Source: Psychrobacillus antarcticus (lineage in GTDB: Bacteria; Bacillota; Bacilli; Bacillales_A; Planococcaceae). From it: 64,000 nucleotides of DNA. The stretch is taken from positions 1 to 64,000 of the forward strand of contig NZ_JAIZDB010000017.1 in assembly GCF_029533155.1 (NCBI RefSeq). Reading direction: 5' to 3'. The notes beneath the pieces are model-generated. The model did not search any database and was not told the DNA's origin. It saw only the letters and a list, made by a program, of their open reading frames with translations. Shown here one piece after another: positions 45,225 through 54,142 of the stretch; within the stretch, counting starts at the first letter, position 1; every line of letters starts with the position of its first letter. Made by a program: the position numbers and the translations under genes.

Positions 45225-46118
45225 GTGATGAGACGTTTTGTTAAACGGTTTACTTGGTCCCAGTTTATCATTTGTACGGTATTGCTAGTCTTATCATTTA
45301 TGGTACTAGTTCCTATCCTAAATTTGTTGGCGATGTCCTTATCGGACCCCTTACAAGTGCATAAACTTAGTGGATTGGATATTATTCCAAAAGGGTTTTC
45401 ATTTATTAATTACGAGGTGTTGTTTTCAAATCCACTTATCGTAAGGAGTATATTCAATAGTTTGTTTCTGACGATTGTCGGTACCGCTCTAAATCTGTTT
45501 TTAACTGCTTTAGCTGCGTATGTTTTAGCAAGGACAGACTTTGTAGGGAAGAGAGTGGTTATTCTCTTTTTAATCGTAATCATGGTCTTTGAGCCAGGTC
45601 TCATTCCGGAATATCTATTAGTGAAAGACCTAGGGTTATTAGACACTTATGCTTCTCTAATACTCTATAAGACTATAAATATTTTCTACTTGTTTATACT
45701 GATGCGGTTCTTTGAAGAAGTTCCAGATGGTATTTTAGAGGCTGCACGAATCGATGGAGCAGGGCATTTTAGAATTTTCACTCGTATTATGTTACCACTT
45801 TCTAAACCAGGCTTAGCTACATTGGGGTTGTTTTATGGGGTTTATCATTGGAACGAATACTTCCGAGCAACGATTTACTTAACCGATCCCAATAAATGGC
45901 CATTGCAAGTAGTCATAAGACAATTTGTTGTAGAGAGAGATAATACGACTCTATTAGGGGCGCAGAATCTTCTCTCTTATGAGCAGGTGCAGGCACTAGA
46001 CTTTGGTTCTTTACAAGCGGGAACAATTATTATTTCCATCGTCCCATTGCTTGTTTTCTATCCGTTTATTCTTAAATATTATGCGAAAGGAGCACTTGAA
46101 GGAGGGGTAAAAGATTAA
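45225..46118 (+). CDS. Sugar ABC transporter permease, LplC type
   Basis: This 297-residue permease is the MalG-like half: six membrane segments, EAARIDGAGHFRIFTRIMLPLSKPGLATL, and GVYHWNEYFRATIYLTDPNKWPLQ, typical of LplC/YtcP proteins. It starts one base after the preceding stop, after AAAGGAGTGTGG. Confidence 0.88.
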   Translation: MMRRFVKRFTWSQFIICTVLLVLSFMVLVPILNLLAMSLSDPLQVHKLSGLDIIPKGFSFINYEVLFSNPLIVRSIFNSLFLTIVGTALNLFLTALAAYVLARTDFVGKRVVILFLIVIMVFEPGLIPEYLLVKDLGLLDTYASLILYKTINIFYLFILMRFFEEVPDGILEAARIDGAGHFRIFTRIMLPLSKPGLATLGLFYGVYHWNEYFRATIYLTDPNKWPLQVVIRQFVVERDNTTLLGAQNLLSYEQVQALDFGSLQAGTIIISIVPLLVFYPFILKYYAKGALEGGVKD

Positions 46119-46167
46119 GCTACTTGTTAGCATTTAACTGCAATACCAAATCAAAGGGGGAAATAAA

Positions 46168-47628
46168 ATGAAGAAGATGCTTTTATTAGTTCTAGTTTTT
46201 GTCATGATTTTTGTAACGGCTTGTTCTAACGATTCAGATGATGTAAGTGAAGCAACTGTCGATAAAGATGGCGTAGTTAATCTGAAAGTTGTATTCAAGG
46301 ATGAAGGGCCATCTAATCCAGTGGCAGTAAAATACTTTTCTAATTTAGAAAAGGCTTTAAAAGAAGATAAAGATTTGAATGTGAAGTTTGAATTGGTAGA
46401 AATGCCTCAAGGTAACTATGCGGAGAAGTTAAATCTACTGTTAATGAGTGGAGAAATTCCAGATTTAATATACTTCCAAGGTGGAGATCAACAAATTGCT
46501 AATCAAGATCTACTCGAGGATTTGACTCCATACATTGAGAAGTCCGAGTATATCAAGGATATTTTGCTACCACATAATGAAGAAAGATTAAAAAACTATC
46601 CATACCTGCTTTGGGTTAAGCCATTAGATTCGAAAACACCTGTTATTCGTAAAGATTGGTTCGAGAAGGCAGCAAGTTCTGATGCATTAATGGCAGATCC
46701 ATCTATTGAAAATTACCATGCGTTTTTTAAAGAAGTTGTACAAAATGCAGACGGTGGTAAACCAGCTTATGCAGTAACGGTAGCTGGAGATATAGCTGAA
46801 CTGGATACCATTTTTAAAATGGCATTTGGTTTAAACCAAACTTGGTTGGAACAGGATGGGAAGTATATAAATTCAAAGGTTTCTGAACAAGAGAAAGCCA
46901 AATTAACTTTTTATAGCCAATTATACGAAGAAGGATTATTGGATCCACAGTATTTAACGAAGCAATGGGATACAAAAGAAGAAGCTTTTTATGATGGTGA
47001 TGCAGCTGTAATTACTGGAACAAACGGAAAAATTATTGATATTTATAACGGGAAAATGACACAAGTAAATGGTGCAGATGCTGAGGTTGTCGTACTTCCG
47101 CCAGCTAAAGGAGAATACCAAGGTTTTATCGCTACAGATATTACGAAAGAATCTCGTGGCTTAGCAATTTCATCTCAATCTAAGAGCAAAGATACGGCTT
47201 TTGCAGTATTAGATTATTTAGCTAGTCCAGAAGGGCAAAAACTAGATCGTCTTGGTTTTGAAGGTGAGCATTTTAACGTAACAGATTCAGGAATTGAACT
47301 GACAGAAAAATATTACAATGAATGGTACGCAAGATTCTGGGAACCTGAAGCTTTTGAATTAGAAAAACCACTTGTTACTCCATTATTAAGTGAGCCGGCA
47401 CAAAATTCAAGAGAGCTGGCTAATGAATTCTACAATCCTGATAACAGTTTCATAATCCCTGAAGAATTTGTTTCTAAGTGGGATGCGATGGAAAATATTT
47501 ATAAAGATTTTTCTGCCGATGTTATTACAGGAAAACGATCAGTTAGTGAATTCGATGACTATGTAAAACAGTGGAATGAAGCTGGCGGAAATGAAATTAC
47601 AGAGTATGCCAACGAAACAATCAAGTAA
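46168..47628 (+). CDS. Sugar ABC transporter substrate-binding lipoprotein
   Basis: This 486-residue receptor has a lipobox VTAC and a mature part like LipO/LplA oligosaccharide- or glycoside-binding proteins: LLMSGEIPDLIYFQGGDQQ, LLWVKPLDSKTPVIRKDW and DYLASPEGQKLDRLGFEGEH. AAAGGGGG lies before the ATG. Large size fits complex glycoside ligands. It feeds the two LplB/LplC-type permeases. Confidence 0.87.
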   Translation: MKKMLLLVLVFVMIFVTACSNDSDDVSEATVDKDGVVNLKVVFKDEGPSNPVAVKYFSNLEKALKEDKDLNVKFELVEMPQGNYAEKLNLLLMSGEIPDLIYFQGGDQQIANQDLLEDLTPYIEKSEYIKDILLPHNEERLKNYPYLLWVKPLDSKTPVIRKDWFEKAASSDALMADPSIENYHAFFKEVVQNADGGKPAYAVTVAGDIAELDTIFKMAFGLNQTWLEQDGKYINSKVSEQEKAKLTFYSQLYEEGLLDPQYLTKQWDTKEEAFYDGDAAVITGTNGKIIDIYNGKMTQVNGADAEVVVLPPAKGEYQGFIATDITKESRGLAISSQSKSKDTAFAVLDYLASPEGQKLDRLGFEGEHFNVTDSGIELTEKYYNEWYARFWEPEAFELEKPLVTPLLSEPAQNSRELANEFYNPDNSFIIPEEFVSKWDAMENIYKDFSADVITGKRSVSEFDDYVKQWNEAGGNEITEYANETIK

Positions 47629-47640
47629 GGGGTAATATAA

Positions 47641-48792
47641 ATGGTTACTTTTCAAGATCGAGTAAAAGGAGTACTCCTATCGACGGCACTTGGTGATGCG
47701 ATGGGAGCAACAATTGAAAAATTAAACTATCACGAAATAAAAGAACAGTATGGTCGTGTTGAATCGCTTGAAACAAAATGGTACAAAGCGGATATTCCAG
47801 AAGAAGAACGACTGGGGAGAATGAGGGGGAATGGAACAATTACTGATGATACCCTTATGACGAATGCGTTGATCCAGGTGTACTTGACCAAAAAAAGACA
47901 TCTCGATGCATATGATATGGGAGATGAATTCATCAAGGAAATTGCCTATAAAAAACAATATATACCTGAACTTGGCAAAGAAGCAATGATTATGGATCGA
48001 TTGTTCTATCCAGAAAAAAATATTTTTATACGGCATGTGCTAGCAAACTGTGAACCAAGAGAAGGTGGCATTGGCAATATGGTGAACTGTGGTGCAGCAA
48101 TGTATATAGCACCTATTGGTATTGTCAATGCTGGTAATCCTAAGGCTGCATATGATGAAGCAATATTATTCGCAATGGGACACCAAAGTAGTTATGGGCT
48201 GGAGGCGGCTGGAGTTTTAGCCGCCTGTGTTGCTAAAGCGTTTGAAGTGAATGTCACCATAGATGAGATAATTGAAACTGCCATATTCTTCGCTAAAGAT
48301 GGCACGAAGGAAGCTATCAAAGATTTGACAGCAGCTGCAAAAGAGTTGCGCATGAAAAATGCTGACATGGATGAAGTAATTCAAGTACTACAGAAAAAAA
48401 TGGAAAAGTATTCTCCGATGAAGGATGACGTCCATCGGAAGTTTGAGAAAATAGGGGTTCCATCCAACCACTACACTCCGAGTAGGATATTTTCTATCGA
48501 GGAGCTTCCAATGGCACTTGCATTTATCGTGTTAAACAATGGAGATTTCTATAACTCTATCTATGATGGTATAAACTCTGGTAGAGATACAGACTCCATA
48601 GGAGTGATGACAGGTGTCATACTTGGAGCAATGTACGGTGCTGATGTTATAAAGAAAGAAGAAATAAGTCTATTAGAAGAAACAAATAAAACGAATTTCA
48701 CTTTTTTAGCGGAGCAATTTGCTGAGGTAGCTGAAATAATTATAAAAGAGGATCTTGCTCTTAATCAAAAGAGAATGAGTATTTTTGAATAG
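47641..48792 (+). CDS. ADP-ribosylglycohydrolase family protein 1
   Basis: This 383-residue protein has the dinuclear metal motifs of the family: Asp69-Asp70-Thr in TITDDTLMT and Asp316-x-Asp318 in SGRDTDSIG, with GVLLSTALGDAMGA at the start. The family removes ADP-ribose or related N- or O-glycosyl groups. In an import operon beside a ribokinase, a nucleoside- or riboside-hydrolase role is more likely than protein de-modification; that is inference. AAGGGG lies 12 bases after the receptor gene stop. Confidence 0.85.
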   Translation: MVTFQDRVKGVLLSTALGDAMGATIEKLNYHEIKEQYGRVESLETKWYKADIPEEERLGRMRGNGTITDDTLMTNALIQVYLTKKRHLDAYDMGDEFIKEIAYKKQYIPELGKEAMIMDRLFYPEKNIFIRHVLANCEPREGGIGNMVNCGAAMYIAPIGIVNAGNPKAAYDEAILFAMGHQSSYGLEAAGVLAACVAKAFEVNVTIDEIIETAIFFAKDGTKEAIKDLTAAAKELRMKNADMDEVIQVLQKKMEKYSPMKDDVHRKFEKIGVPSNHYTPSRIFSIEELPMALAFIVLNNGDFYNSIYDGINSGRDTDSIGVMTGVILGAMYGADVIKKEEISLLEETNKTNFTFLAEQFAEVAEIIIKEDLALNQKRMSIFE

Positions 48793-48818
48793 TATTAACC
48801 AAAATTGGAGTGAATCAC

Positions 48819-50915
48819 GTGTTACATGAAAATTATTTGGAAAAGGTGTATGCGGGATTCTTGGGAATGAACGTTGGAATTAGACTTGGTGCACCGTTAG
48901 AACCTACAGAATGGACTTTCGAAAAAATACAAGAAGTTTATGGCGATATAAGAGGTTACGTAAAGGATTATGAGATGTTTTCTGCAGATGATGATGCAAA
49001 TGGACCTATATTCTTTATACGGGCTCTCTATGACGATGCCAAGGATAGAGAAGTAAAGGCAGAAGATGTGGGGAAGTCTTGGTTAAACTATTGTAGAGAA
49101 AACATTGGAATGATTTGGTGGGGTGGAGAAGGTATTAGTACAGAGCATAATGCCTATCTCAATCTAAAAAATGGAATTCCAGCTCCTCAATCAGGATCAG
49201 TCGAAGAAAATGGAATTGTCTTAGCTGAACAAATAGGTGGTCAGATTCTCATTGATAGTTGGGGATTAATATACCCAGAAGATTTTAAAAAAGCAGCTCA
49301 TTTTGCAGAATTGGCTGCCAGTGTATCTCATGATAAAGAAGGTCTTTATGGTGCGAGATTTATAGCTGCTTGTATATCTAAAGCTTTTACTGCTAAGTCT
49401 ATTCAAGAAATAATAGATGCTGGACTATCGGTAATTCCAGAGGACTCTACATATGCAAAAGTAGTAAATGCAGTAATGACATTTCATCTTCAGAAGCCAG
49501 AGGATTTTCGTGAATGTCGCAACTATTTAGAACTACAATGGGGATATGATAAATATCCTGGAATATGTCATATTATTCCGAATGCAGGGGTTTGTATTTT
49601 AGCACTTCTTTATGGGAATGGAGATTTTTCAAGAACTATTGAAATCGCAACAATGTGTGCATGGGATACAGATTGTAATGCAGGAAATGTTGGAACGATT
49701 CTTGGTGTATATGATGGAATTGCTGGTATACCTGATCATTATAGAAAACCAGTAAATGATTGTATAGTTGCATCTAGCGTATCAGGATACTTAAATATTG
49801 TTGATATACCAACGTTTTCAGCGGAACTTGCATTATTAGGATATAAGATGGCAGGCGAGAACCCACCAGATAATCTGCAGAATAAAGTAAAGGATGGGGA
49901 GGTTTTCTTTGACTTTGCACTTCCAGGATCCACACATGGTTTTAAATCGGATAATCCTTTTAAAGCATTTATTAAGCATAATGATAAAGTTGGACAAGGA
50001 TCTCTAGAAGTCATTTTTGATCGAATGTATGGCGATAGTCAAAGTAAGATATTTTATAAGCCTTTCTACCGCCGGGAAGAATTCAATGATGAAAAATATA
50101 AACCTACATTTGCTCCTAAAGCGTATAGTGGGCAACAGGTAGCTGTTGATATCTATCTAGACAAATGGCAAGGATCAGGGATTTTTATAACCCCCTATAT
50201 TCGTAATACCTTTACAAAGGAATGCGTAACTTTAGATAAAATAGAACTGGTAAACCAACAATGGAACAGCATACGATTTACTATTCCGGAAACAAATGGT
50301 GCATTAATAGATGAAATTGGCTATATTCTCGAGAGTCCTTCCGAATCCCTTAATCGTGCGTTCGGGGCATTCTATTTAAAAAACTTTCACATTTTTGGAA
50401 ATGCTGAATATAGTATAGACTTTTCCAAACAATTTGTTGAATTTCTAAGTATTACTCCCTTTGCCCACCACAACGGACAGTGGACATTAGATGGAGATAA
50501 GATGACCTGTTTATCAGAAGGTAATTGTTCGAGTTACACAGGTAATTACTATACAAGAGATGCAATTATAGAAACTGATATTACTCCAATTAGTGGGATT
50601 AGTCATCAAATGATTTTCAGAGCACAAGGGATTCAACGACATTACCTTGTCGGATTTGATGGGCATGATAAAGTATCCTTAATTTTAAATGATTATGGTT
50701 ATGAACGTTTAATCACGGTACCATTTAGTTGGGATATCGGTGAAAAGTATCGTTTTGAGGTTCAATTTAAAGGAGCAAGTATCCAATTTTCAATAGATCA
50801 TAAGGTTATTATTGAATTTGAGGATGACAAAATTACTTCAGGAATGATTGGAATTGGATCTTTGGATAAAGGTGAAACAGATATCCTTTCATTTAAAGTG
50901 AAAGAAATAGGATGA
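48819..50915 (+). CDS. ADP-ribosylglycohydrolase family protein 2 with C-terminal beta-sandwich
   Basis: This protein of about 698 residues starts at GTG 48819, seven bases after TTGGAGTG; GTG 48810 lies inside that site. Residues 1-350 are a second ADP-ribosylglycohydrolase-type domain with Asp57-Asp58-Asp59 in place of DDT and Asp283-x-Asp285 in AWDTDCNAG. Residues about 370-530 and 535-698 look like beta-sandwich domains, the last resembling a laminin-G/DUF1080-like fold (GQWTLDGDK, FRAQGIQRHYLVGFDG, FSIDHKVI). There is no signal peptide. The extra domain may hold a glycoside. Confidence 0.78.
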   Translation: MLHENYLEKVYAGFLGMNVGIRLGAPLEPTEWTFEKIQEVYGDIRGYVKDYEMFSADDDANGPIFFIRALYDDAKDREVKAEDVGKSWLNYCRENIGMIWWGGEGISTEHNAYLNLKNGIPAPQSGSVEENGIVLAEQIGGQILIDSWGLIYPEDFKKAAHFAELAASVSHDKEGLYGARFIAACISKAFTAKSIQEIIDAGLSVIPEDSTYAKVVNAVMTFHLQKPEDFRECRNYLELQWGYDKYPGICHIIPNAGVCILALLYGNGDFSRTIEIATMCAWDTDCNAGNVGTILGVYDGIAGIPDHYRKPVNDCIVASSVSGYLNIVDIPTFSAELALLGYKMAGENPPDNLQNKVKDGEVFFDFALPGSTHGFKSDNPFKAFIKHNDKVGQGSLEVIFDRMYGDSQSKIFYKPFYRREEFNDEKYKPTFAPKAYSGQQVAVDIYLDKWQGSGIFITPYIRNTFTKECVTLDKIELVNQQWNSIRFTIPETNGALIDEIGYILESPSESLNRAFGAFYLKNFHIFGNAEYSIDFSKQFVEFLSITPFAHHNGQWTLDGDKMTCLSEGNCSSYTGNYYTRDAIIETDITPISGISHQMIFRAQGIQRHYLVGFDGHDKVSLILNDYGYERLITVPFSWDIGEKYRFEVQFKGASIQFSIDHKVIIEFEDDKITSGMIGIGSLDKGETDILSFKVKEIG

Positions 50916-50999
50916 ATACGAAAGGTTTGGAGATGTCGAGTTCAGTCACGACATTCCTCTGAATCTTTTCAGCATAACTTGGCAAGGAGTTTGAGTTTT

Positions 51000-52019
51000 G
51001 TGAAAAAAAGTGTAACGATTAGAGATGTAGCTAGAGAATCAGGTTTATCCATCGCGACTGTTTCAAGATATCTTAACGGCAAAGGCTATTTAAGTGAGCA
51101 ATCAGAGAAGAAAATTAAAGATGTCATGGAGCGAATGGACTATAAGCCAAATGAAGTGGCTAGAAGTTTATCTAATAGGAAAACGAATACCATAGCATTA
51201 GTTATTCCTGATATCACCAATCCCTTCTTTCCGGAGTTGGTAGTCGCCATTGAAGGTGTTGCAAGAACAAGGGGCTATAGTTTATTTTTAATAAATACGG
51301 AGGAAGAGATGCTTCATTCCAATAGTTTTTGGAGGAGTCTTGAAAGTCGATTTATTGATGGTTTGATCTTGGGGTCATTTCAATTTACCGGAGAGGTATT
51401 AAAAGGAATGGAGAATATGAATCTACCTTTTGTTCGTATTGACCGTGGAGCAGGAGATGATGAAGATAATTCATTTGGAGTTGATAATAGCGAAGGGGCG
51501 AAACTTGCCGTGGAGCATTTAATAGAGGTTGGTTGTAAAAATATTGCCCATATAAGTGGACCAAGCACCTATCCCTCATCTTTAGAGAGAGTGAAAGGTT
51601 ACCGAGAAGCGATGAACATATATCTTCCACTGCAGGAAGAATGTATTTATGAGGGTGATTTCTCTTTAGAAAGCGGCCAAAAACTCACAATAGAATTATT
51701 GAATAATCACCGAGATTGTGATGGGATTTTTTTCGGAAACGATCTTATGGCTATTGGAGCACTAAAAGCGCTAAAGTTAATGAATATTCGAGTGCCAGAA
51801 GAAATAGCGATCATTGGATTTGACGGCATTCAATTAACTCAAATGGTGGATCCCGAAATAAGCACGATTGAACAACCAATTTATGAATTGGGGAAACTAG
51901 CAACTACTCACCTAATCGACATGATCGAAAAAAAGACTGAAGGTAGTGATTATGTTAAGTTAGATGTCCATTTGAGGAAAAGAGAATCTACTTTGGGAAA
52001 ACATCCCGGTGGAGTATAG
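51000..52019 (+). CDS. LacI family transcriptional regulator
   Basis: This protein of about 339 residues has the N-terminal LacI HTH (VTIRDVARESGLSIATVSRYLNG) with hinge helix PNEVARSLSNRKT, and a periplasmic-binding-protein-like sensor (VIPDITNPFFPELV, IDRGAGDD, GIFFGNDLMAIGALKAL, IGFDGIQ). GTG 51000 is chosen since AAGGAG is ten bases upstream and the protein then starts like other LacI proteins. It is the last gene in the operon and the probable repressor acting at 41611 and 41666, sensing an imported sugar or its product. Confidence 0.85.
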   Translation: MKKSVTIRDVARESGLSIATVSRYLNGKGYLSEQSEKKIKDVMERMDYKPNEVARSLSNRKTNTIALVIPDITNPFFPELVVAIEGVARTRGYSLFLINTEEEMLHSNSFWRSLESRFIDGLILGSFQFTGEVLKGMENMNLPFVRIDRGAGDDEDNSFGVDNSEGAKLAVEHLIEVGCKNIAHISGPSTYPSSLERVKGYREAMNIYLPLQEECIYEGDFSLESGQKLTIELLNNHRDCDGIFFGNDLMAIGALKALKLMNIRVPEEIAIIGFDGIQLTQMVDPEISTIEQPIYELGKLATTHLIDMIEKKTEGSDYVKLDVHLRKRESTLGKHPGGV

Positions 52020-52071
52020 AACCCAATTAGAGGTTTCCTACTTGTATAGTGGGGAGCCTTTTGTAGATTTT

Positions 52072-53010
52072 TCAACAAATTGGCTCTATCCTCTGTTTCT
52101 TTAATAACTCGACAAACTGAGTTGCAGGCAATGGTTTGGAGTACAGATATCCTTGTACCGTGTTGCAATTATAGTTTTGTAAAACCTTCAATTGCTCCAA
52201 AGTTTCAACACCTTCTGCGACTACATCCATTTGTAAATGATTCGATAGTTGAAGGATCATATGCACGATGAAATTTGCATCCTCTTGTTTAGCTATACTT
52301 AAATCCTGTATAAACGAACGATCAATTTTTAGTATGTCAATTTTTCCGTTAAAATGATGCAGATTGGATAAAGAAGAGTATCCAGTCCCAAAATCGTCTA
52401 GCGCAATTTTAATTCCTATATTTTTTAACTCGTCTAATAGTGAGAAAACAATTTCCTCATTCTTCAAAATAGAAGTTTCGGTAATTTCAATCTCTAAGTA
52501 TTGAGCTTCAAGCTGAGTTTCTTCCAGTATTTCCTTAATACTGCTGGCTAAATCTTTCTCCATGAAGCGAGAAGCTGATAAGTTTACAGATACTGGAATA
52601 GCCAGTAAGCCAGCATCCTGCCAAGCTTTGTTTTGAGCACACGCAGTTTTTTTTACCCATTTTCCAATTTTATTAAGAAATCCAATTTTTTCTGCCAACG
52701 GAATAAAATCATTAGGTAGGATTAACCCTAATGTCGGGTGATTCCATCTGATAAGTGCCTCGGCTCCAATGATTAAACTCTTCTTCGCATCTACTTTAGG
52801 TTGGTAATACAATTCAAACTCGTTTCGATCTATTGCATATATAAGGTCCAATTCTAGTGCAGTCAAGGAAGATGCAAATACTTGATCGCTAACAGTTCCT
52901 TCGATGCTATTTACATCAGAAATGCTATTTTTCGGATGATTATTTTTGTTATTTGCGCTATAATTATGTAGTGAAGTCTGATTTACATCTAGATTTACTG
53001 TAGGCTGCAT
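52072..53010 (-). CDS. Stand-alone EAL-domain c-di-GMP phosphodiesterase
   Basis: This 312-residue protein has a short N-terminal tail (about 70 residues, no GGDEF or membrane segment) and a complete EAL domain. Catalytic features are present: EALIRW, NLSASRF, EIEITET, DDFGTGYSS, KIDRSFI, EGVET and QGYLYSKPL. It should hydrolyse c-di-GMP in the cytoplasm. AGGAG lies eight bases before the ATG. It lies 82 bases downstream of the 41-residue propeptide gene on the same strand, so co-transcription is possible. Confidence 0.87.
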   Translation of the reverse strand: MQPTVNLDVNQTSLHNYSANNKNNHPKNSISDVNSIEGTVSDQVFASSLTALELDLIYAIDRNEFELYYQPKVDAKKSLIIGAEALIRWNHPTLGLILPNDFIPLAEKIGFLNKIGKWVKKTACAQNKAWQDAGLLAIPVSVNLSASRFMEKDLASSIKEILEETQLEAQYLEIEITETSILKNEEIVFSLLDELKNIGIKIALDDFGTGYSSLSNLHHFNGKIDILKIDRSFIQDLSIAKQEDANFIVHMILQLSNHLQMDVVAEGVETLEQLKVLQNYNCNTVQGYLYSKPLPATQFVELLKKQRIEPIC

Positions 53011-53028
53011 GGGCTTTTCTCCTTATAT

Positions 53029-53081
53029 ATTTTGGATTTTGTTAGAGAATCCAATAAAATTAGAAAGAATAATTTTATTGG
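53029..53081 (-). promoter_or_regulatory. Alternative hairpins in the leader of the EAL gene
   Basis: CCAATAAAATT (53051-53061) pairs perfectly with AATTTTATTGG (53071-53081). On the minus strand, part of one arm (TTGGATT) can instead pair with AATCCAA just before the EAL ribosome site. The two structures exclude each other. This could be a processing or attenuation element, or simply a weak terminator of the peptide gene. Confidence 0.35.
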
Positions 53082-53092
53082 ACATGTCATCA

Positions 53093-53218
53093 TTAATTTG
53101 TAAAAGGCAAATCGTAAGTAGTAATTGGTTGTTTAAATGTTTTTGCCTCTTCACTGTTTCCATTTGGATAAAGTGCAACTGCTAATACGATTAATAAGAT
53201 AATAGATAATTTTTTCAT
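53093..53218 (-). CDS. PapR-like quorum-sensing propeptide
   Basis: This 41-residue propeptide is divergent from a PlcR-like regulator gene. It has an export-type N-terminus (MKKLSIILLIVLAVALYPNG), a short charged middle (NSEEAKTF) and the C-terminus TTYDLPFTN. Known PapR peptides of the Bacillus cereus group end in variants of ADLPFEF, so DLPF at the same distance from the end is a telling match. AAAGGAC precedes the ATG. It would be secreted, cut, re-imported by Opp, and bound by the TPR domain of the regulator at 53261. This last step is inferred. Confidence 0.75.
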   Translation of the reverse strand: MKKLSIILLIVLAVALYPNGNSEEAKTFKQPITTYDLPFTN

Positions 53219-53260
53219 GTTTTTTACCGTCCTTTTTTTATATAATATGGGGTGATTCTG

Positions 53261-54142
53261 TTGGAAATGAAATACTTAGGTTTAGAAATTAGTAAACTGA
53301 GAGCTGAATTAGGGATATCCCAAAAGGAGCTCGCAAAGGATATTTGTACACAGTCAACAATTAGTAGAATTGAAGCTGGTGAAGTGTACCCAGCAATAGA
53401 TACATTATTGAAAATAGCTTTAAAACTACAAGTCCCAGTAGAATACTTTATTGAAATGCTATTCCATAAAAACGTTTTTGAAAGTGAAGAACTAATAAAT
53501 GATATTGAATTTCACTTAAAAGAGCATAATTATCAAAAAATAATATCGATTATTAATTCAAATCAAATTGACAAAGAAAATATTTGGTTAGATTTATACT
53601 GTGATTATATTTTAAATACTGCTAGATATTATTTGAAAATTATTTCACCAGAAGAATGTATAGTTAACTTAAAAAGTATTTTAAATTATTCTAATCCAAC
53701 CACTATCCAGTTCAGATTTTTGCAAATAAAAATTAATAATACTATTGCTAACGTTTACGGTGAAAATGGTGAGAGTCAGAAATGTCTATTTTATTACAAT
53801 AAAATATTAAAAGAGCACATCCACAAAAACTACAGTGATTATAAAATATATAAAACTCTAATAACTGTTTTATTTAATAAATGTAAAATCCTTTATGATC
53901 TCAAAGAATTCGATGCAGCTCTAAATACAGCAAATCAAGGAATTCAAAAGTCAAAGGAAAGCTCCTTCATGTTCTTAACCGGAAAATTCCTATACTACAA
54001 AGGCCAATGTTTAGAAAAGAAAGCGGCTCCTATAGAGTACATCAAAGAAGTATATCAACAAGCTCTTTTTTTCTTTGAGTTTCAAGAATTACCTTTTTAT
54101 ATCGAAGCGATTAATCAAAATAAAAAACAATTTCTACGGTAG
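53261..54142 (+). CDS. PlcR-like HTH-TPR peptide-responsive regulator
   Basis: This 293-residue regulator is of the RNPP family. The N-terminal HTH (about 5-62: LGLEISKLRAELGISQKELAKDICTQSTISRIEAGEVYPAIDTL, shown here as one family pattern in pieces LGISQKELAKDICTQSTISR and IEAGEVYPAIDTL) aligns with PlcR without gaps from its start. The rest forms helical TPR repeats (ANVYGENGESQKCLFYYNKILKEH; ALFFFEFQELPFYIEAINQNKK). TTG 53261 is used, as GGGGTG lies six bases before it. It should bind the peptide encoded at 53093 and act as a dimer. Confidence 0.82.
   Translation: MEMKYLGLEISKLRAELGISQKELAKDICTQSTISRIEAGEVYPAIDTLLKIALKLQVPVEYFIEMLFHKNVFESEELINDIEFHLKEHNYQKIISIINSNQIDKENIWLDLYCDYILNTARYYLKIISPEECIVNLKSILNYSNPTTIQFRFLQIKINNTIANVYGENGESQKCLFYYNKILKEHIHKNYSDYKIYKTLITVLFNKCKILYDLKEFDAALNTANQGIQKSKESSFMFLTGKFLYYKGQCLEKKAAPIEYIKEVYQQALFFFEFQELPFYIEAINQNKKQFLR

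Noticed and set aside
53219-53260. PlcR box between the peptide and regulator genes
   Set aside because: I searched for TATG with CATA at the right spacing and did not find it, so the binding site of this regulator must differ or lie elsewhere.
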